From Prorocentrum cordatum (taxonomy: Eukaryota > Sar > Dinophyceae > Prorocentrales > Prorocentraceae): 57,500 bases of DNA. Positions 24,101 through 37,600 of this stretch are shown here, piece after piece (positions within the stretch are counted from its first letter, which is position 1; each line of letters opens with the position of its first letter). The position numbers and the translations under genes are program-made. Below the pieces are notes generated by a model. That model did not search any database and was not told where the DNA came from. It saw only the letters and a program-made list of their open reading frames with translations. The stretch spans positions 95,001 to 152,500 of the forward strand of contig CAUYUJ010019626.1 in the NCBI GenBank assembly GCA_963575745.1, in the 5' to 3' direction.

Positions 24101-27100
24101 TTTCACTCGATAAAAACCATATGAAAACGACGAGGACCCTCACAATCCCCCGGCTCCTCCTCCTCCCCCTCCTCCTCCTGCTGCTGCTCCTCCTCCTCCT
24201 CCTCGTCCTCCTCCTCCTCCTCCTCCTCCTCCACCTCCTCCTCCACCCCCCCCTTTCCTCCTCTTCCTCCTACTCCACATCCTCCTCCGCATCCGCTTCC
24301 TCCGTCTCCCCCCCTTTCTCCTCCTCCACCCCTCTGCTCATCCATTTGTTCCTCCTCCAACCCCCCCTCCTCCTCCCCTTCCTCCTCCTTGTCCTCGTCC
24401 TCATCCTCCACCTCCTCCTCTTCCTCTCCCTTATTCTCCCCCCCCCTCCCCCTCCCCCTCCCCCCTCCTCCTCCTCCTCCTCCTCCTCTACCTCCTCCTC
24501 ATCCTCATCCTCATCTCTATAATCTCATCTCCTGATCCCCCATCCTCATCAATCAATCATCATCATCATCATCATCATCAAGCAGCAGCAACAGCATCAT
24601 CGTCATCAAATCATCATCATCATCAATCATCAACATCATCATCATCATCATCATCAGCATCAGCATCCACAGCTCATCACAGTCAGCAATCATCATCATC
24701 AGCAGCAGCAGCAGCAGCATTCATCGGCATCGTCCCTCATCATCATCATCATCACCACCACCCCCACCACCACCACCATCATCTATCACATCCTCAGCAA
24801 CATCACCACACCCTCCTCTTGCAAGTGGCGCGCTCCTCGTCCCAATCATCCACGGCGCCAATGACAGGCCCACCCCGCGGTGCGCTCGTCGTCCACCATG
24901 AGGGCGTACATGGGACCATGCAAACTTCCACTTTGGCATCGCTCCTGATCCTCCTCCTCCTCCACTGGCCTCCCCCTCCGTTCCCCCCCTCACTCCTCTT
25001 CCACCTCCTCCTCCTCCACCCTCCTCCTCCTCGTCCCCTCCATCCCCCCCCCCCTCCTCCTCCTCATACCTCCTCCTCGTCCTCGGTCCTCGTCCTCGTC
25101 CCCCTCCCCCCTCCTCCTCCGCCTCCTCCTACCTCCTCCTCCTCCTCCTCCTTCCTCGTCCGCCACTCCCTGGGGGGGTGCGTCCTATTCCCCCTCCTCC
25201 TCCTCCTCCTCCTCCTCCTCCTCGCCCTCCTCCTCCTCCTCCTCATTCGGCTCTTCCTCCTGCAGGGGACGCGCTCCTCCAGTGGCAAGCGCTTGCCCAG
25301 AGGTGTCATCGTGGACCACTTGAGGCCCCACGCCCTCGCACCCCTCCCGCTCCTCCTCCTCCTCCTCCTCCTCCTCCTGATCCTCCTCTTCCTCGTCATC
25401 CTCGTCCTCCTCGTCCTCGTCCTCGTCCTCCTCCGCCTCCTCCTTCTCTCCCCTCCTCCTCCTCATCGTCCTCCTTCTCCTCCCCCGCAGCCCCCCTTAG
25501 AACCGAAGAGCGCTCCTGGGCCGTCTTTGGCGGCTCTTGGTCCGTCTTGGGGCCGTCTCGGGGCGGTTTTCGAAGCCTCTTGGGAGGCTTCTTCGGGGCT
25601 TCCTTGGCCGTCTCGAGGCCATGTTGGCCGTCTTGGGGGGCCAGGAGATCCCCCGGCGGGCCCGATAAGGGCTCGGAACGGCCTCGCAGCAGCCCGCGGC
25701 GGGGCTTGGCAAGCCCAGGGCTCCGGGAGGGGGGGGGGGGGGGGGGGGGGGGGGGTAAGTATTATACGAGGCCCGCCTCTAAATACCTCGCGATTCCGTC
25801 GCCGACCCTGCCCAAAAGGGTTCCCCAAGGACGATTGCCCACGCAACACCCCCCCACCTCCTCGCCCCTCCCCCTCCTGTTCGCGTCTCGTCGTCCTCCT
25901 CGTCCCGTCCACTTCCTCCTCCTTCCTCCTCCACCACCTACCTCCTCCTCCTCCTCCTCCTCGTCCTCCTCCTCCTCCTCCTCCTCCTCCTCCTCCTCCT
26001 GAAGCGTAGCCGACGGCGCAACGAGTCTCTCAATCCTCTCTGGCCGACGGTGATCTCGCCAGCTGCCACTTGACCAGCTGAATCAGCTTGCCGCGCCGTG
26101 AGGCCAGCAGCGCAATCGGCGGGAGCCCTCCTCCTCCTCCTCCTCTTCCTCCTCCTCCTCCTCCTCCTCCTCCCTCTTCCGTTTGTTTTTCCTCCTCCTC
26201 CTCCTCCTCCTCCTCCTCCTCTTCCTCCTCCTCCCCCCCACCTCCTCCTCCTCCTACACGCCTCCTCCCTCTCCTCCTCCTTCCCCCCCCTCCCTTCATT
26301 TTCCTCTACGTCTTCCGTCCCCCCCCCCCCAACCTCCACCCTCCCCCTCGTCTCCCCGCCCCCCCCCCTCCCTCCCTTTAAACCCCCCTCCTGTGCTACC
26401 CCTCCCCCTGCAAGCGACGCAAGCCTCCAATGCAAAAAGATCGGGCGGCCCTCGCCCAAGCACCCGCGATGTCGATGGCACGCGCCAGCCCCGAGGTGCC
26501 CTGACGGGCGCTTTGCTGGTTGAGGCTCGGCTATTTTTTCAAATCGGAGCTCTCGCCAGAAACCACGCTTGGCTCTCTCGAGGCATCCCAGAGGGGGGCG
26601 CCGTGCGAGGCGGGGCCCAAGAGGCGAGGCAACACGAGGAAATGGAGAAGGCCCAGAGGGAGGCCCTCGGGCTGGCGGGCGGTCCCGTCTTCAAACAGGG
26701 ACTCTCGCTAGAATCCACGCGGGGTTCTCCACAGGCATCCTGGAGGGAGGCGCCGCGCGAGGGGGGGCCCAGGAGGTGGAGCTACACAAGGCAAAAAGGA
26801 GAAGGACCAGAGGGAGGTCCTCAGGTTTGAGAACGGCTCCTCCTTCAACTCGAATCTCTTGCTTTTAGTACGGGTCATACACATGCACTAGGTACTACCC
26901 GCACCAAGGATGCAACTGTGATTGCTCCTGGCAAAAACACCTATCATGGCAACTGTTTTTGGCAACGGAGAAACTGCGCGAATGGCCATGCATCGCCGAG
27001 ATGCGATTTGACTTTGGCGTCGGCCTTCGCCGAGCCCGCGCCGCCGCCGTGGGCGCCCAATGAGCGGATGTCCCGCAGCAGCGAGACTATCCCTCGGCGG

Positions 27101-30100
27101 AGCCACGCCCGCCGGTCCTCGCGAGCATCGGAGAACCCGCACTGCTGGAACCGATTGATCATCCACGCGCGCAAGACCATCATGGTGATGCGCGGGTTGG
27201 CTGGGTCGTCGTCGTAGTGGTGCACAGTGGCCTGATGCTGCAACCCTTTCTTCCCCATGCCGCCGCCTGCAGGGTTGCGGGCCCACGTTGGCAAGACCTG
27301 GGCCCGAATGTCATTATAAGCTGGGTGGTCTGTAAAAGTGAAGTAGCCGTTGTTCTTGGAATATGACCCAGGGGCCGCCCGTGCCTCTGCGCCCACACCT
27401 GAGTCATCATCGGAGACCTCCTCGTGCACCTGCTCTTCGGCCGCGGGGTCGACCTCAGAGACGACGCTGTTGGCGTCGTCAGAGTCGTCATGGAAGCACT
27501 GCTCGTCGCCGTCGCTTGCCAGCACGTCGTCGTCGCGAGTCCCCCCTGCAGCCCGCGGCGGCGCCGTCGGGACTGGAATCTTCTCTCGCCCTGCGACTTT
27601 CGAGTGCACCCCCCTCTCACGCGCGCCCGCGTGCTCCAGCCGCGCAGCCCGCGCCTCGACGACGTCGGCCGCCGCCGCGCCGAGGCCCCCGGCGTCTGGC
27701 GCGCGCAGGAAAACGTCGACCTCGAGGCGCGCGGTCGCGCAGCCCAGCCCAGCCGGTAGGCGAAACTGGTTGACGCCCGCGGGGTCGTTCAGGAGCGCCA
27801 AGAACCGCAGGCCCCCCGCGCGCGACGCGAAGAAGAAGACCGCCTTGCGCGGCGACGGGCCCGACCACAACAGCGACGCAAACCCGCGCTTGCGCGACTG
27901 CAATTTCCTGACCCACACAATCGGCTCGCAAGAGCGCGCGGCCTGGGGCCGCAGGCGCGTCGCAGCCGGCATCGGCCCCGCTGGCGCTAAACGGCTCGAT
28001 AGCGGCTTCCGCGAGGCAGTGGCTTCGCGCATCTGCCGGGTGAAGAAATCATCGTTTTTCTCAAACAAGGCCAACCACTGACGGTCGGTGAATGGGGCGC
28101 CCGTGAAGCGCGGCGTTCGCTCCGCGCGCGCTGACGCGCTAGCGAAATCCGCCTCGGCTTTTGAACGACTTTCATTCTTTTCCACGCACTCCCTGAAGGC
28201 CACGGGGCCCCCGACGTGGCTCGCTTGCCGCATCTCCTCGGGCGTCGCCCCCGCCTCGTACATGAGCTTCCCACGGGGCCTCTGAACAAGATGGGGCATT
28301 TCTTTCCTCGCCAGTGCCATGTAGTTCATGGCGCGGCCCTCATCCGCCCGCGCGCGCGCTCATGGACAGCGCAAGGTAGCTGTTTCGCTGGACTTGGTAG
28401 GTGCTAATGATTGTGTTCCTGGACCCGCTCGCCACCGTCATCGGGTGGCCCTTCTCGCGCCTGCGTCGGTCCTGATAGCGTTTCCGCTCCACGTCTAAGG
28501 AATTGCACAGCAGGCGCTCCAACGTGCCATCTCCGTCGGACTAACACTCGGACGACATCAGGTGGGCCGCCGCCTGTCTCTCCGAGCCCGCGCCCCACGC
28601 GCGCTCCTGCAATGGAAGCGAGTACCCCGCGTCCAGAACATCAGGCGATATCGACAGAAAGGCTCGCATCCCGCTCTCCCATCCCGACGCGTTAAATCTC
28701 TGCGACACCTCCCACAGCTAGAAAGGGTATTCAGAGAACGCCTCGAATCGCATGACTCTGTGGCACTGGGTTGTCAATGGCCCAGCCACTGTCTCAACGA
28801 CGTCTATGGATCGGTCCACAGCCAGCATGGGCAACGACGAGGCCAGGTCTTTCGCAGTGTGCTCCTGCACCTCGCCCTGGGGCCAGGCGGGCAGCCAATG
28901 GCCGCAACTCGTTTTCCCTGGTCTTCGTCTGCACGCCCATGCAAACGGCGCGGCAACTCAAACGTAAACGCAACGCAGCCTTCCTCAACTGCGCTGGGGT
29001 CGCTGGCGCCTGGAACAAAAAAACCAGGGGCCCTGCTGAGCCGATCCGCATTCTCCTTCTGCGGCTTGTTATTGTCCAGCTTGAACAGTGAGGTCGGCAC
29101 CCCCAACATGTCCATGAGGAGTAAAGCCCACGCGCAGCGCGTGAACAGCCAGAACCTCGCTGGCACTGGCCGCTCCTCCAGACGGAGAAGGTGCTTCGAG
29201 AGCGCGCCGAACAGCATGGCGCGCGCGCGTGGGCGATCCTCAAGGCTCACACAGCAATGCTCCCATGCAACAAAATCACTACTCAAGACGCCAAGCAGCG
29301 CGGGCGGTATCACCCCCTCGCCGCGCAAACGCTGCAAACTGAACCCCAGCCGGCTGTGTTGGGCGGTGAGATCAGACCCCGCGTCGTGCACGACAGCAAG
29401 ACGCGCGTCGATCGCACGGCGGAGGTTGAAGGAGAACTCCTCCAAGTAGTCGAATCGAAGGTTAAGTCAGCCGCCGTTCTCTATGGCGCGGATAAGGCGC
29501 GTTCCAAGATCCGCAATCTCATCCTTGAACCTGAGTTCTCAACCCTGAGGGTCGCGCGACTATGGCGGGCGCATGTTTTGACACCCCGCGCGAGGATCGC
29601 GGCGCCCGAGCGCGAAAAACCGACCCCCCCCCCGCCCCACGAGGGAGCTCCCATGAGGCCCCCAAGACGCCAAGACGCCCCCAGGAGGCCCCAAGAGGCC
29701 CGCGCCAAAAAGAGCCTCAAGAAGCCCCAACACGGTCGCCGAGAACCCCTGAATCGGCCAACCACGAGCCCCCGACGGACAGCACTGAGACCTCCGACCC
29801 ACCACCACCACCACCACCACCACCACCACCACCACCGAGGCACAGCGGCGGGACAGACCACATGCAACTAGATACTTGAGGACCCGCGTGCACGTGGCAG
29901 CGATGGGGTCCGCCTCCGCCGCATCCTTCAGAAGTTGCCCGCATATGGCGACGACAACTACAAGATTTGCTTTGTGACTTGCACAAACGCTGACTATCAG
30001 GCCGCACCTGATGCCCAACTCGGGTGCTCTCTGGGAATAGTACTGCAGCAACCGCCTGCATGCCGAGTCATTAGTCGGAATGCCGTCGCCAACGATCATG

Positions 30101-33100
30101 TGAATCACGCGGGCCGTCGTGCAGGCTGGGCCGATCTGGCGGGCGCCTAGAACAATCTGCTCAATGGCCTCCTCTGAAGCTGCCACCATGGCGCGAGCGA
30201 TTGTTACTGCATCCTTCCTCAGAAGCGGTTGTAACTCAGTCAAGAATTGCTCCGAATCGAAACTGGCGTGGATCCGAATCACGTGGTTCTGGATCGTGGA
30301 CGATCTCCCACGGGTGGAGCTGTTCGGGCAATAGCTTTTCAGCCGCATGGCGGCTTCGTCGTGGGCGTGGGTCAAAAACACGGGATGCGTCTCGGTGGCG
30401 CTGCTGACCGCGCCGCCTCTCTCCACAAGTCTCGCCACGTGTGTCCGGCTGATGTGTTTTAGCACTTGTGCGCCCGCATCGCGCACTGTCGCAGTACCCC
30501 AAGTTGAAACATTGCGAGTCTCCACTTCGGGCCAATCGCGGAGCCAATCAGCCAGCGCCCTCACCGGCACGTTCGGCGAGGTCGTCAAGATTCTCGTCAA
30601 CCATCAATGCTATATCCGCCAGCCACTCTTGGCGGACTGGAAATCCTGCAAGTTCTGGCGCGCCGCAGCCGCCACGGCGCGGTGGTGCCGCACGGATCGT
30701 TGAAAAGAAAACACCTTCCGCTTCAGGGTCTCCAGTCTGGGCCGTTTCCTGCCTGCCTTTCTCCTCGAATCAATCTCCCCTGCGAGCGTATCAGATAAAT
30801 GGGATATCGCCGACAGGGACGCCTCGAACTCTGCCGACTGTGGCAGCGCAAAGATCGCCCGGTGCAAAGCTGCGAGCTGTTCTCGCGAAGCGCGGGCGCG
30901 CTGGCGAACCTCTTCCATGTCAGCCCGCCGCTGCCGACGCAGGCCCGAACCAATGCCTACGGAAGTGGTGAGAAGTGAACAAGAACCCCAGCGGCGGGCA
31001 GTAGAAGGCAACATCAACAAAGCGTCGTAGCATGTGCGGTTTGCGACCAATGCTAAATGAGTCGAGGAATGAGCGAATCTGAACACACTTTCATACTAAC
31101 GCGAGTGGAGGAGGAGGGGGAGGAGGAGGAGGAGGAGGAAGAGGAGGAGGAGGAGGTGGAGAAGGTGGAAGGAACCTTTCGGGGCCTTCTTCGGGGGCCT
31201 TTCGGGGCAAGGTCGGCGACCGAATCGCGAAGTATTTAGGGGGCCCGAAATACCTTCTGGGACTCTGGGTTTGCCAAGCCCCGCCTCGGGCTGCTGTGAG
31301 GCCGTTGCGAACCCCTAGTGGTTCCGCACGGGAATCTCCTAGCCCCCGAGGAAGAGGACGAGGAGGAGGAGGAGGAGGAGGAGGAGGAGGAGGAGGAGGA
31401 GGAGGAGGAGGAGGTAGGGGAGGGGAATTGAGTTCACCCTGGGGGGAATGAGCCGAGGAATGAGCGAATCTGAGCACACTTCCATACTAACGGGAGTGGG
31501 TCTGACTGCTAGTGGGTGCGTTTGTGATTGCGTATGGGCGCGGTCGAGTCTGCGATCGGGTGATTCTGAGCATGCGTGAGTCTGTGAGCAAATTAATATG
31601 AGCGTGAGCGATTCTGAATGTGAGCGAATTTGACTGCAAGTGGGTCACCATAGGACGCACGCGCCCAAACCACCATCGAGGTCGAGACGCCGCGCGAGTA
31701 CCAAGAGGGAAAGAAAAGGAGGAGGACGAAAACGAGGAGGAAGAGGATGATGTGGAGGGAAGTCAGAACATGACGGCGACAAACAGTGAGACAGCACAAG
31801 GGGACACAGGTCACCGAGGACGAGAAGAGGAGAGAATGATCAGGAGGAGGAAGGGTGAGAAGATGACGAACGAGGCGCGAAGGAAACTATAACGAAACTA
31901 AAACAAAACTAGAACGAAACAGGAAAAACAAAAACTATTCTTCGACACCTTAAGGATCCCGCGACCTTACACCTAATGATCACTCAGGCGAAAAGCGCGG
32001 ATGAGGGCCATTTGCCCGCTCTCTTCGCCCGCGACCTTGAAGAGAGGTGCTTGTCCCTGGTCAATTTCTGAGGGGGGTGCACTCACGGGGCCCAGGAGGC
32101 CAGGTCGGAAGAGGTGGGGAGGGAAAATGCATGTCGTGATTTGGCTCAAGAAAGGAAGGCTGATTCACCTCTCTCCCCCAATCCTTACGGGGGAAGGCTG
32201 AAACAAAGCCGGAGTAAGCCGGATGGGGCGGGACTGAGCAGGACTGAATCGGATTTCGGACCAGGGCAAAATCAGAGTCTGACGTCCCAGGAGTTGCATC
32301 CGAACGCACGGGGCCACCGCCTGGCCAACTGGAAAAAAACACAACATGTTGCCCAGGACAATACATCATGATCGTGGCGTGGCCTTATGTGGGGCACAGT
32401 CGCCCCGCATCACGATGATGCGCGATAAGGCTCGTGGCCTGGGGCCCGCGAGAGGAAAACAGAGACGCTGGTGTCGCCACACGGGGCCACCACACCACGT
32501 GGCCAACTGGAAAAAACACAACAGCTTGCCCTGGATTTTTCTAACATGCTCAGCCACTCGGCGACTACAACAGGTGCGGTTTGCGAAGGGTGCGGTTTGC
32601 CTCCCGTCATATCTGCCCCTCCCGCCCCCGGGAAACGGATGACACTGTCACTCAATGCGACCGAATCACATGACACTGTTGCTCCTTCTGGCACAGTGGA
32701 GCACACATCGAGGATGACAATGTCGCTGGAAACGACGACAAACATGACATTGGCTATCAATTGTAATCGCCGAGCCATAGCCTCGCGCAGGTCTGAGCGC
32801 GGGTTCGTCCCGCACCCCCGCTTCTCGCCTGCGTGGCAGCCCGGGGCCACCGCGACTCTTCCACGGACCAGGGGACGGGCCGAGAGAAAAAAACGGGGCG
32901 GGAAGGCAAACAGGCAGGCAAGAGCAGGCAGCGGGGCTTGCTCAGAACAGAACCATGATGATCTTGGCGTGGCCGTGTGCGGCAGTCGCCCCGCATCGCA
33001 GGGATGTGCGACAAGGATGCAGGGGCCCGCGACGCCCAATTCGAAGCTCTTCGAACGGGGCGCGGCCAACGCAAGTTGAAAAGCATGGGCGGAGGAGGCA

Positions 33101-34593
33101 AGGATGCCAGGGGTACCCTTGGGAACGTTGCCCATCTTTTCTGTCCGGCGGGCGCTGACCGAGCGTCCATAGCGCCGACGCGCCGTGCCCGGGTCAGGCC
33201 ACCTGCACCGAATTAGGGGGGGAGGGGAGGGCCCCCACGACCCTGGCCAGCACAGGGGAGTGCGCGGCAGCGGGATGGTGGGGGGGCGTTGCCTCCGCGA
33301 GCGTCACTGGCAACGCTCACCTCAGACCAGGAGGTGCCACTGACCACTCTGTACACCCTAGCGGAGCGGGTGGGCCCAGGCAGCACGGCTTGCCCACCGT
33401 GGCGGGTACTCTGAAAATGCCCCGGCCTGACGGCAAGGTTGCCCATCCTTACCGTTCGGGTTGATTGTACCATGCACGACCAGAGTGGTCAAGGCGAGGT
33501 CTGGCCCCGCGGAGAAAAAAAAACAATAAAAAACATAGCATGCTTGGCGTGGCCACGGGAGCCCGCCACCGCTCCCGCAGGAGGAAGCAGGAAAGGCATG
33601 CCTGAGCACCAAATGCAATAAACTGTTCGGACAACAAGGGGGGGCACGGACATCGCACTGTGCCGTGCGACCTCCCCCCCCCGCGCGAGCCTCGGAAACA
33701 GCATGATAACAGGCCTGGCCACCGCGGCGTGAGAATACATCGTCGGCGGACGACTGTATAAGAAGGAGCAATACCCATGCCGCTACCCTCGCCCCGTTTT
33801 CCCCTCGTTGGGCCTCCTGGGAGGCCCTCGTCGCCACCGTTGGATTCGCCTCGAAATCCTGGTCAGAGCGCACCCCGGGAGAGGTCCAGGGAGTAGCGGT
33901 ATCGGTACCGTTTGGTCTCCCCACACTTTGGGCGGCAACATGAGGAAACGCAAGCAGATGGAAACAAAAATAGTTAAATTCTGCAAGGCCTTGGCGGGCG
34001 CGCGCGGGGCGCCAGAAATAAAACTTAAGGCGATGATTTATCAGAGGGGTTGCACTACCCCTGTTCCGATCTGGCATGGCCGGGTGAAAAAAGATGACCA
34101 GAAGCCCACGGCACGGAACGCAACCGGACGCGGCCCGCATAGATGTTTCCAGCTCCGCCGTAACAAACATCAATCAAGCGCACACTAACATGGATTAGCG
34201 TGGGCGCCAGACCCATGGATCGGCGTAAGTACCTCCGTAGCATGGCGCCAAAGCCGCCTGATTTGACCAACGCCGACTGGTTGGGAGACGGAGCGCGCCG
34301 ATATGTACGGAAATGAGACCCTTTGCTAATCCACGCGCCTTCATCGATGGCTGCGCTTCCTTGGTTCTCCCCCTCCTCCCCCCGAACACGGCCCCCCGTC
34401 TCTTCCCATGCTGCATCCTTCATGCGGTCCACGTACTCGGGCAGGCTGGTCATGTTGTCGCCGCTCGTGGAGGAGTAGAAGCGCACGAAACGCTTCAGCT
34501 CGTCCTTGTAGTCCAGATCCTCGGAATACGAACAAGGATGATGATAATGATGATGATGGTGAAGATGATGATTGAGATGATTGAGATGATTGA

Positions 34594-34674
<81 letters not shown>

Positions 34675-37600
34675 CATCATGATGATGCTGCTGCTGATGA
34701 TGATGACGATGATGCTGATGCGCCCGTCGGGGACGAATGTCCCTGGCGCCACAGCAGCTCAAGAGCAATGTTATCCTGTTTCGTCTTACCGCCCAAGCTG
34801 GGCAAAACTCGCCTGTCAAATCCCGCAATCATTTTCTGGGTCCCGCGTCCCCCTCAGATTTAAAGGGGAAGATCCAGCCCAACTGGACCCAGCAATGGAC
34901 CTTGCCACGAAACTTTCCGGGAAAACAAAAGGAAAAGGATACGGAGGAAGGAACAAGAGTGGCAGGAGGGAGAGGCGAACGAGCAGCGGGATGGAGGAGG
35001 AAGAGGCGGGCGAATGAGGTGATAAGCCGCGAGGAGGAGGGGCGGACCACCATGGAGGAGCAGCGGTGCCAGGAGACAGTGGCAGAAGGGCGAGGTCGAC
35101 GACGCCGACAACGACGACGACGACGACGACGACGGCAGCGGGTCCTCCACGAGGCCGACCTTGAAGTACTTGCCGTAGTTGCTCCAGAACTGGTCGTACT
35201 TGTCGCGCTTCTGCTCGCGCAGGTCGTCGATCGAATCCAGCACCTGGGACGGAGTAGCTTGGAGGGAGGGAGGGAGGGAGGCGGGGTGCCGCCGATGTCT
35301 GAAGGGATAGATATGCGGATGCCAAAAAAAATGCGGCAAACCATAATAACGAGATTAAGAACAAGTGAGGGGGGCGTGATGGGACCACCGATGAGGGAGG
35401 ATGGAGGAAGGATAATGACCAGCACCAGAGAGGGATGAAGGATGATGGAGGATGACCGAACAAAGACAGGAGGAGGACAGGAGGAGACGGTAGAGGGGGT
35501 AGCAAGGCTGCCGACATCTCAGGAGGGAGGAGGGGGAAGAGGGCGGAAGGAAGCAAGAGTGGCATGAAAATCACAACCGTTTCAAACACGCGCACCCCCT
35601 CCTCCTCCCTCCCCCTCGTCCCGAAGACGCCCACGAGAGACCCCAAGACAACCCCAAAAGATCGCCTCCCAGAGGCTGGCAAAAGGGCCCCCCCAGACAG
35701 TCCCACAGGCATCAGAGAGGCCCGTGACCTGCAACACAGGCACGGTGGCGGGGTGGGGGCCGCAGGACACTGGCCTCTCCCTCTCTCCCTCTCGAACGTC
35801 TGTGCTAAAACGTGCTATTCTTCCTCGCCGCCCTCGGAACCTTCCTCACGAGGCGCTTCCGAATGATCTTCAGCGTCCGGCTCTTCTGCAGGATCTCTCG
35901 GCCCACGTTGAGGGGCAGGTCCTCTGCGAGTCTGGCCGCCCGGCGGCCAGGACGGCGAGGACAGAGAAGAGGGAGGAGGGAAGCTACGCGGAGGAACGAC
36001 AGGGTAGGAACACCGAGCTGGAATCGCCGATGCATCGCCGATCGGTCGGCGATGTGGCCCGATAGCCGATCCTCTGCAGGGTGGGGCATCGGGCCCCCGA
36101 TGGGCGGCGAATGGACGATCGGGGGTCGAAACATCCCCCCCTGAGCCTGTCCCCCCTCACGTTGCCCCTGAAGAGATAGGGTGAGGGGGAGAACGGAGCG
36201 AGAATGGATGAGAAGCGGGGGGGTGGAAGGGGGGAAATGGGAGAGGCGGAGAAGGAAACAAAAGAAAAACGAGAGGAGAGGTAGGAGGAGGAGGAAGAAG
36301 GGAGGACATCGATGTGTGTGTATGTGTGTATGTGTGTATGTGTGTATGTGTGTGTGTGTGCATGTGTGTGTGTGCGTTCATGTGTTTATGTGCGTGTGGT
36401 GTGTGCGTGTGTGCCTTTAAGTGGTTCCGTGTTCTGATACCCCTGCAAGTATCCAGGGAGACTTCATACGGACGCCTCCAGTAGGCTCCAGGAACCACGA
36501 GACCTCCAGAGACCCCGGGAGGAGGCAGGGTGGAGGACAGGCTCCGAGTCCAGCACCCCCAGCCGAGCCCTGCAGGAACGGGAGGGGGCCGAAGCGAGGA
36601 GCACCTCGAGCCGGCCACCTCCGACCGAGACCCCGCGGAGCTCAGACGTCGAGGGGCAGCCTTGTCGCCGCTGGCGCAGGCAGCCGGCGCGGGCACACGA
36701 GGGACGAGGAGGAGGTGGAGGAGGATGAGGAGGAGGATGAGGAGGAGGACGAGGAGGAGGAGGACGATGAGAAGTGGGGGAGGAGGAGGAGGAGGAGGAG
36801 GAGGAGGAGGAGGAGGAGGAGGAGGAGGAGGAGGACCTCGATCGAGCGGCCTGCATGCACGGGGCGCCTCGACAGGACCCTGCGGGCTACTTTGGGCCAC
36901 CACGGGGCCCTCGGGGGGAGAGCGCGGCCCGCTGCGCCTCCGCCGCGCTCCCTGGAGGGCCTCGAGCTCCGCGGCGGGCGAGGAGGCCGCGCCGCGCCGC
37001 CGGCGCCTCCCGCGGCCGACCGAAGCGCGCCCGCCGCGGCTCCGACGCGTGTGCTGCCTCGCCCTCGGCGTGCCCGCCGCCCGCGCCAGCGGCGCCACCA
37101 GGACGACCAAGCGCCGCAGCCTCCGCCACGCCGCGGCCACGGCGGATCGGGAGGGCGTCGGCCCACTCCTCGTCCAGGTCCGCCACGGCCCCCGCCTTCT
37201 CGACAGCGGGCGCAGCCGCAGCAGCATCGGGTTGGGCAGGAGCGGGGGCAGGCCGCGCGCGGCGACGACGCCGCCGCCGCGGCCTGGGGCCGTCCCCGTC
37301 ATCCGCCGCCATCTCGGTGTCCACGACCTCCTCGCTGCCAGTGGGGCCCCCTCGGCCGCCGCCCCGCCGCGCCCGCGCCGCCGCCGCCGAGGGCGGCCTG
37401 CGCGGGGCAGGGGGCTGCCAGCGCGTCCGCCTCCTGCGGCGCGGGCCGCTCCGCCGCGGGGCCGATCAAATGGGGCCACGGCGGCGCGGAGCAGCCCCTC
37501 CGCAGCGCGCAGCAGGCGGGTCCCCGACGGGAACCGCCGAGCCGCGAGGCCAGAGGCGGCGTGGGCCGCGAGGAGAGCTCCGCGCGCGGCCTCGACGGCG

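Noticed and set aside
22854-24113. 419-codon open frame on plus and a 345-codon frame on minus
   Set aside because: Both are translations of the hexanucleotide array; residue use is two or three amino acids and frames are open on both strands.
33358-34173. 271-codon minus-strand ORF
   Set aside because: Cys- and Arg-rich composition without motifs. It cannot be joined to the Hsp90 frame, because exon h continues in frame into exon i.
34055-34828. histidine-rich protein
   Set aside because: The His run is the GAT array read on the minus strand. The frame contains exon h ([10 protein letters not shown]) by chance of shared frame.
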